In this document: positions 61,067 to 64,000 of the stretch, piece after piece
How the letters are laid out: the number at the start of each line of letters is the position of its first letter
How positions within the stretch are numbered: position 1 is the stretch's first letter
Assembly: GCA_024516155.1 (NCBI GenBank)
Contig: JAJJXM010000002.1
Span: forward strand, 1 to 64,000
Length of the DNA stretch: 64,000 bases
Reading direction: 5' to 3'
Source of the DNA: Pyronema omphalodes
Lineage: Eukaryota > Ascomycota > Pezizomycetes > Pezizales > Pyronemataceae
Position numbers and translations under genes: made by a program
The notes under the pieces: model-generated
What the model was told of the DNA's origin: nothing
The model's input: the letters and a program-made list of their open reading frames with translations, nothing else
The model's database searches: none

Positions 61067-64000
61067 ATGGCGAGCAATAAGCAGCCAATGACTGGTTTTA
61101 CAGGCGCACAGTCGTCCAGTGTGTCGCTTTCATCGACCGATACAATGACCGAAGTACATCGCGAAGACCTCAACACTAGCAACCCCCGTGGTAACTCGGC
61201 ACTTCCCAGCGGAATCAATGTCGCCCAAGCCGAAGCCGAGTTTTTGGAGATGAGCCGACAGATGTCCGGAGTTTCCCGTACCGAATCTCGTCGGATATCA
61301 AGGACACAAAGTAGAAGGACTGATGAGGAAAAAGATGATCCTGAGAAGGCCGATTTTGAGGAGGATGAGGATGAACACTTTAATTTGGAGCAGCACTTGC
61401 GTGGAAATGAGTCTTCTGAGAGAGAGGCTGGGATTAAGCCCAAAAGAATTGGTATGTCTGGATTTTGAAGATACCGATAAATTAAGCTGACGAGTGATTG
61501 CAGGTGTAATTTGGCAGGACTTGGTGGTGTCTGGAATGGGTGGTACTAAGAACTTTGTCCGAACCTTCCCTGACGCGGTTACCGGATTCTTCAACGTCCC
61601 AGGAACGATAGCGGGACTTTTGGGATATGGAAACAAATCAAAGGAGGTCGACATTTTGAGTGGATTCAAGGGTGTTCTTAAACCTGGAGAGATGTGTCTG
61701 GTTCTTGGACGACCGGGTTCCGGATGTACGACTTTCCTAAAGGTTATTGCAAACCAGCGAATTGGATACACAAAAGTTGACGGAGAAGTTATGTACGGTC
61801 GATTCTCTGCGGACACTTTCGCTAAGCGTTACCGTGGAGAGAGTGTGTACAACGAGGAGGATGATGTTCACAACCCTACCCTGACTGTCGGACAGACCTT
61901 GGAGTTTGCTTTGGACACCAAGACCCCCGAGAAGCGCCCGGCCGGAATGTCCAAGCAACAGTTCAAGGATAGCATTGTTGAGCTTCTCTTGAAGATGTTC
62001 AACATCACGCATACCAAGAATACCGTTGTTGGAAACCAGTTTATTCGTGGTGTTTCTGGAGGAGAGCGCAAACGTGTTTCCATTGCAGAGATGATGATTA
62101 CCAAAGCCTCCGTCTGCTGTTGGGATAACTCCACCCGTGGATTGGACGCCTCTACCGCTCTGGATTACGCCAAGTCCCTCCGTGTTATGACCAATGTTTA
62201 CCAATGCACCACATTTGTTTCTTTGTACCAGGCATCAGAAAACATTTACGAGCAGTTCGACAAAGTTCTCGTGATAGACTCTGGACGCCAGGTTTACTTT
62301 GGACCTACCACTGAGGCTCGTGCCTATTTTGAGGGATTAGGATTCGCCCCTAAGCCCCGTCAAACGACACCCGACTACCTTACGGGATGTACCGATGTTT
62401 GGGAGCGTGAATTTGCCGAGGGAAGGGATGAGAATAACGTCCCTTCGACTCCCCAGGCACTCGAAGATGCCTTCCGCCGAAGCCCCATCTATGATAGACT
62501 TAACAATGAGATGGAGACCTACCGTGAGCAGCTTCGCGCAGACGAGAATGCACACCGCGACTTTGAGCTTGCTGCTCGTGAGGAGAAGCGGAAGGGAGCT
62601 CGCAAGACTTCTGTTTACACCGTTCCTTTCCACCTCCAAGTTTGGGCCCTGATGAAGCGTCAGTTCCTTCTTAAGTGGGGAGACAAGTTTGCTCTCACTG
62701 TTTCTTGGATCACTTCTATTGTCATCGCCATCATCTTCGGTACCGTCTATCTCCGTCTTCCGGAAACCTCCGCCGGTGCTTTTACCCGTGGTGGTATTCT
62801 GTTCTTGTCCCTCTTGTTCAACGCATTCCAGGCTTTTTCTGAATTAGCTTCCACTATGATGGGACGTGGTATTGTCAACAAACACAAAGCGTATACATTT
62901 CATCGACCATCAGCGTTATGGATAGCACAGATCTTAGTAGATGTTGTTTTCGCAGCATCGCAAATCTTTGTTTTCAGTGTTATCGTCTACTTCATGTGCG
63001 GGTTGGCTCTGGATGCTGGTGCTTTCTTCATCTTCTGGATTATCATTGTCCTTGGATACTTGGCTATGACTTTGTTCTTCCGAACAGTTGGATGCCTCTG
63101 TCCTGACTTTGATTATGCGCTCAAGTTCGCTTCCGTCCTCATCACATTTTTTGTGTTGACCAGTGGTTACTTGATCTCATACCAGTCTCAGGGTAAGTGG
63201 GTTTCATGGATCTTCTGGGTTAACGGTCTCGGTCTTGGATTTTCTGCTTTGATGATGAACGAATTCAAGCGTGTCACTTTCACCTGTGGCCCTGAATCAC
63301 TTATTCCTTCCGGTCCCGGATACAACGACCTTAACTATCAAACCTGCACTCTTCCCGGTGCCCAGCCTGGGTCTAACCAAATCAACGGTGGCGATTACAT
63401 CAATCTCAGCTTCTCCTACAATCCCAAGGATCTTGGTCGCAACATCGGTATCTTGATTCTTTTGATTGGGTTCTTTTTGGCTTGCAACGCCTTCCTTGGA
63501 GAGTATTTTACCTACGGAGCTGGAGGAAAAACCGTTACTTTCTACGCCAAGGAGAATGCTGAGCTCAAGAAGCTCAACTCTAGTTTGAAGCAGCGCAAGG
63601 AGCAGAAGCAGCAGAACAAGAATGCCAAGAATGAAGAGACTTCTTTGAACATCAACTCTAAGTCTGTCTTGACCTGGGAGAACCTTGTCTACGAAGTCCC
63701 CGTTCCTGCGGGTCAGCTCCGCCTTCTCAATAACATTTTTGGATACGTTAAGCCTGGTCAGCTCACTGCCTTAATGGGCGCTTCTGGTGCTGGAAAAACT
63801 ACTCTTCTTGATGTTTTGGCTTCCCGCAAGAGTATCGGAGTGATTACTGGTGACGTACTTGTCGATGGAAAGGAGAAGGGTATAGCTTTCCAACGTGGTA
63901 CTTCATACGCCGAGCAGCTTGACGTCCACGTTCCTACTCAGACTGTTCGTGAGGCTCTTCGCTTCTCTGCCTATCTTCGCCAGCCTTACGAAGTCTCCAT
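61067..64000 (+). CDS. PDR/CDR-type ABC-G transporter, 3' end beyond window
   Basis: Exon 1 61067-61451, intron 61452-61503 (GTATGT...CAG), exon 2 open to the window edge: 960 residues of a family usually near 1,500. The layout is (NBD-TMD)x2. NBD1 has the degenerate Walker A G-R-P-G-S-G-C-T (about residue 197), signature V-S-G-G-E-R-K-R and Walker B C-W-D-N, all typical of this family's non-canonical first site. Six hydrophobic helices follow (starting L-T-V-S-W-I-T-S-I-V-I-A-I-I-F-G). NBD2 begins with canonical Walker A G-A-S-G-A-G-K-T-T. These are plasma-membrane pumps that export azoles, plant compounds and other drugs using ATP. The N-terminal 120 residues are acidic and Ser-rich, a likely phosphorylation region. 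The second membrane domain is cut off. Confidence 0.95.

Noticed and set aside
1..64000. CRISPR arrays, operons, Shine-Dalgarno sites, bacterial origins
   Set aside because: The genes are eukaryotic with spliceosomal introns; none of these features applies and no CRISPR-like spaced repeat was seen.

Overview
The window looks like chromosomal DNA of a filamentous ascomycete (Pezizomycotina). The genes have short GT-AG introns, mostly 50-100 nt, often with a CTAAC/CTGAC-like branch site. The content is also fungal: a Zn2Cys6 transcription factor, a PDR-type ABC transporter, a plant-type O-methyltransferase, an F-box protein, chromodomain Gypsy elements and a Tad-like LINE. The class cannot be fixed from sequence alone. 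Gene density is low, with long AT-rich spacers.

Layout. 1-10.6 kb: one five-exon O-methyltransferase gene (2074-3599, minus) and otherwise spacer. 10.6-26.0 kb: a nested transposon block. A 5'-truncated LINE (14-bp target duplication at 10620-10633 and 25991-26004) carries two independent chromodomain Gypsy elements. Element 1 (10923-18560, minus, 790-bp LTRs, GCCAT duplication) sits inside the LINE RNase H domain. Element 2 (19620-25904, plus, 564-bp LTRs, ACGAG duplication) sits in the LINE 3' UTR. 26-32 kb: spacer. 32-40 kb: an F-box gene, a small secreted RGG-rich protein, and a 914-residue secreted protein built of about 19 Tyr/Asp/Gly/Lys-rich repeats. 40-51 kb: a ribosomal protein uS8 (RPS22) gene, a 53-residue membrane protein, a Gln-rich 97-residue protein, and a weaker three-exon candidate. 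51-57 kb: a Zn2Cys6 transcription factor and a patatin-like protein transcribed divergently. 61-64 kb: the 5' two thirds of a PDR transporter, cut by the window edge.

The richest biology is in the two Gypsy elements. Both have a GGGAAAA slippery heptamer in the gag frame followed by a perfect stem-loop just before or at the gag stop, which is a textbook -1 frameshift signal. Both have a primer-binding region next to the 5' LTR with 10 nt of complementarity to a site 37-55 nt downstream of the LTR TATA box, as expected for Tf1/sushi-type self-priming. Element 1 is intact. It also carries a third ORF that starts at a UAAUG stop/start overlap with pol, has a Cys-rich N-terminus, and runs through the polypurine tract into the 3' LTR, which encodes its C-terminal transmembrane segment. 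That third ORF is the best candidate here for something undescribed. Element 2 has a single-base lesion in its integrase and a small leader ORF before gag.

The host genes do not form an obvious cluster. The O-methyltransferase stands alone; the transcription factor and the patatin-like gene share a 1.1-kb intergenic region that contains a 93-bp minisatellite.
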